Below, in pieces: positions 63,061-64,000 of a stretch of 64,000 nucleotides of DNA. The DNA comes from Celeribacter arenosi (GTDB lineage Bacteria > Pseudomonadota > Alphaproteobacteria > Rhodobacterales > Rhodobacteraceae). The position numbers and the translations under genes were made by a program. Where the stretch lies: assembly GCF_039539485.1 (NCBI RefSeq), contig NZ_BAABDF010000007.1:1452163-1516162 (forward strand). The letters run 5' to 3'. The notes under the pieces were generated by a model. The model was not told where the DNA came from, ran no database searches, and saw only the letters and a list, made by a program, of their open reading frames with translations. Every line of letters starts with the position of its first letter. The stretch's first letter is position 1.

Positions 63061-63813
63061 ATGGCAGAGAAACAATTCAATCCAAACGCCAACCACGCGG
63101 AAACCGCTCCGGCCTACTTTTCGGCTTGGGATATCCACGCCTATTACGGCGAGAGCTATATCGTTCAGGGCGTGTCTTTCAACATCCACGAAGGCGAAAT
63201 CCTCGCCCTTCTGGGGCGCAACGGGGCGGGGAAAACCTCGACCCTGCGCGCGCTCGCCCGTCTTGATAGCCCCCAACTCACCCATGGTGAGATCTGGCTC
63301 GATCATGACCGGCTGCACGATAAAAAGTCCTACGAAGCGGCGGCGCTCGGTATGGGTCTCGTGCCCGAGGACCGGCGCATCATCTCCGGTCTGACGGTCG
63401 AAGAGAACCTGCAACTCGCCCAGATCGCGGAACCCATCGGGTGGTCGCTCGACCGGATTTACGATCTCTTCCCGCGACTGCGCGAACGTCGCAAACAGGA
63501 AGGCGTGACCCTATCGGGTGGCGAGCAACAGATGCTCTCGATTGCGCGCGCTCTGGCACGTGACATCAAAGTGCTTCTGCTCGACGAACCCTACGAAGGT
63601 CTCGCCCCCGTGATCGTCGACGAAATCGAGAAGACACTGCGCATCATCAAAGAGCAGGGCATCACCACCATTCTCGTGGAACAGAACGCCGTGCGCGCCC
63701 TGAATCTCGCGGATCGCGCGGTGATCCTTGACACCGGTCGCGTTGTTTATGACGGCGACGCAAAAGAAGTACTTGAGAACGAAGCGCTTCGCGCCGAATA
63801 TCTCGCTATCTGA
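63061..63813 (+). CDS. ABC transporter ATPase (LivF-like)
   Basis: A 250-residue ATPase with Walker A GRNGAGKTS, a regular signature LSGGEQQ, Walker B VLLLDEPYEGLAP and H-loop VEQNAVRALNLADRAV. A short N-terminal extension of about 25 residues precedes the domain. Last gene of the transporter set; about 100 bp separate it from acs. Confidence 0.92.
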   Translation: MAEKQFNPNANHAETAPAYFSAWDIHAYYGESYIVQGVSFNIHEGEILALLGRNGAGKTSTLRALARLDSPQLTHGEIWLDHDRLHDKKSYEAAALGMGLVPEDRRIISGLTVEENLQLAQIAEPIGWSLDRIYDLFPRLRERRKQEGVTLSGGEQQMLSIARALARDIKVLLLDEPYEGLAPVIVDEIEKTLRIIKEQGITTILVEQNAVRALNLADRAVILDTGRVVYDGDAKEVLENEALRAEYLAI

Positions 63814-63820
63814 CACGAAA

Positions 63821-63861
63821 CGGCCCCTGCCCTCGCGCGCCACGCGCCCGGACCGGGGCCG
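63821..63861 (+). other. Stem-loop between the transporter and acs
   Basis: CGGCCCC pairs with GGGGCCG across a GC-rich loop, just after the LivF-like stop and without a T run. It may attenuate or process the transcript before acs. Confidence 0.45.
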
Positions 63862-63909
63862 CCCGCACCTTTACCCGTGCGGGTTTGTCTATTCTCGGGA
63901 GGACCAACC

Positions 63910-64000
63910 ATGACAGCAAAAACATATGCCCCCAGTGAGGCGTTCACGTCGCGTGCGCATATTGACCGTTCGGGGTATGATGCGATGTATGCGCGCTCGG
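63910..64000 (+). CDS. acs: Acetyl-CoA synthetase, partial N-terminus
   Basis: Thirty codons before the right edge, beginning TAKTYAPSEAFTSRAHIDRS, match the usual start of acetyl-CoA synthetase in roseobacters. GGGAGGA precedes the ATG. The enzyme activates acetate with ATP and CoA. It lies in the same direction after the ABC transporter and near a CrbS-like kinase, whose relatives control acs. Confidence 0.8.
   Translation, partial: MTAKTYAPSEAFTSRAHIDRSGYDAMYARS

Noticed and set aside
1..64000. CRISPR arrays, prophage or insertion sequences
   Set aside because: No regularly spaced repeats, transposase, integrase or phage structural genes were seen on either strand.

Overview
This GC-rich 64 kb window looks like chromosomal DNA of a marine alphaproteobacterium of the Rhodobacteraceae (Roseobacter group). 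The signs are an RNase E with an acidic insert inside its S1 domain, a split methionine-synthase locus, a DUF2849-cysI-cysH-DUF934 sulfur operon behind an Lrp-type regulator, an F1-ATPase zeta-inhibitor gene, TTGAY-N4-RTCAA FnrL-type boxes and a CrbS-like symporter-kinase. No integrase, transposase, CRISPR array, rRNA or plasmid gene was seen. Both ends cut through genes: arsJ on the left and acs on the right.

Layout. 1-2475: arsenic operon (ArsR-ArsC fusion, GAPDH, ArsJ). 2657-8582: RidA-like protein, NTF2-like protein, FtrA-type regulator, a large unrecognised protein and a GAF sensor kinase. 8583-14588: an accessory-looking stretch with an S51 peptidase, small hypothetical genes and a DUF1611/PLP-racemase pair, ending at the 3' side of tRNA-Ser(GGA). 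14773-22426: cysK-mscS-alaX, P450 with a membrane hydrolase, and ccdA. 22564-30764: rne, a DctB/DctD-like two-component pair and purC-purS-purQ. 30974-37070: ATPase inhibitor, a short MprF, and homocysteine methyltransferase, radical SAM, corrinoid and DUF1638 proteins. 37048-41696: Lrp regulator, assimilatory sulfite and APS reduction, ferredoxin-NADP reductase. 41780-45162: alanine-repeat lipoprotein, infC with a non-canonical start, AspT-type transporter. 45387-48737: molybdo-hydroxylase small and medium subunits with maturation genes but no large subunit. 49293-53304: a degenerate FadJ-like protein, a DksA-like regulator behind an FnrL-type box, and a FliM/FliN-type protein. 53398-64000: symporter-histidine kinase, response regulator, ScfR-type regulator, a five-gene HAAT-family ABC transporter and the start of acs.

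How the genes fit together. The right end reads as one acetate / short-chain acyl module: a CrbS-like sensor and its receiver protein, an acyl-CoA-responsive XRE regulator, a high-affinity importer and acetyl-CoA synthetase. The sulfur operon makes sulfide, and cysK and the homocysteine methyltransferase/corrinoid pair carry it on to cysteine and methionine. The most unusual points are the AUA start of infC, the DUF1611-racemase operon, the loss of the GAFTGA loop in the DctD-like protein, the degenerate active sites of the FadJ-like protein, the orphan coxS/coxM pair, the hexapeptide tail on the FliM-like protein and the low-complexity lipoprotein.
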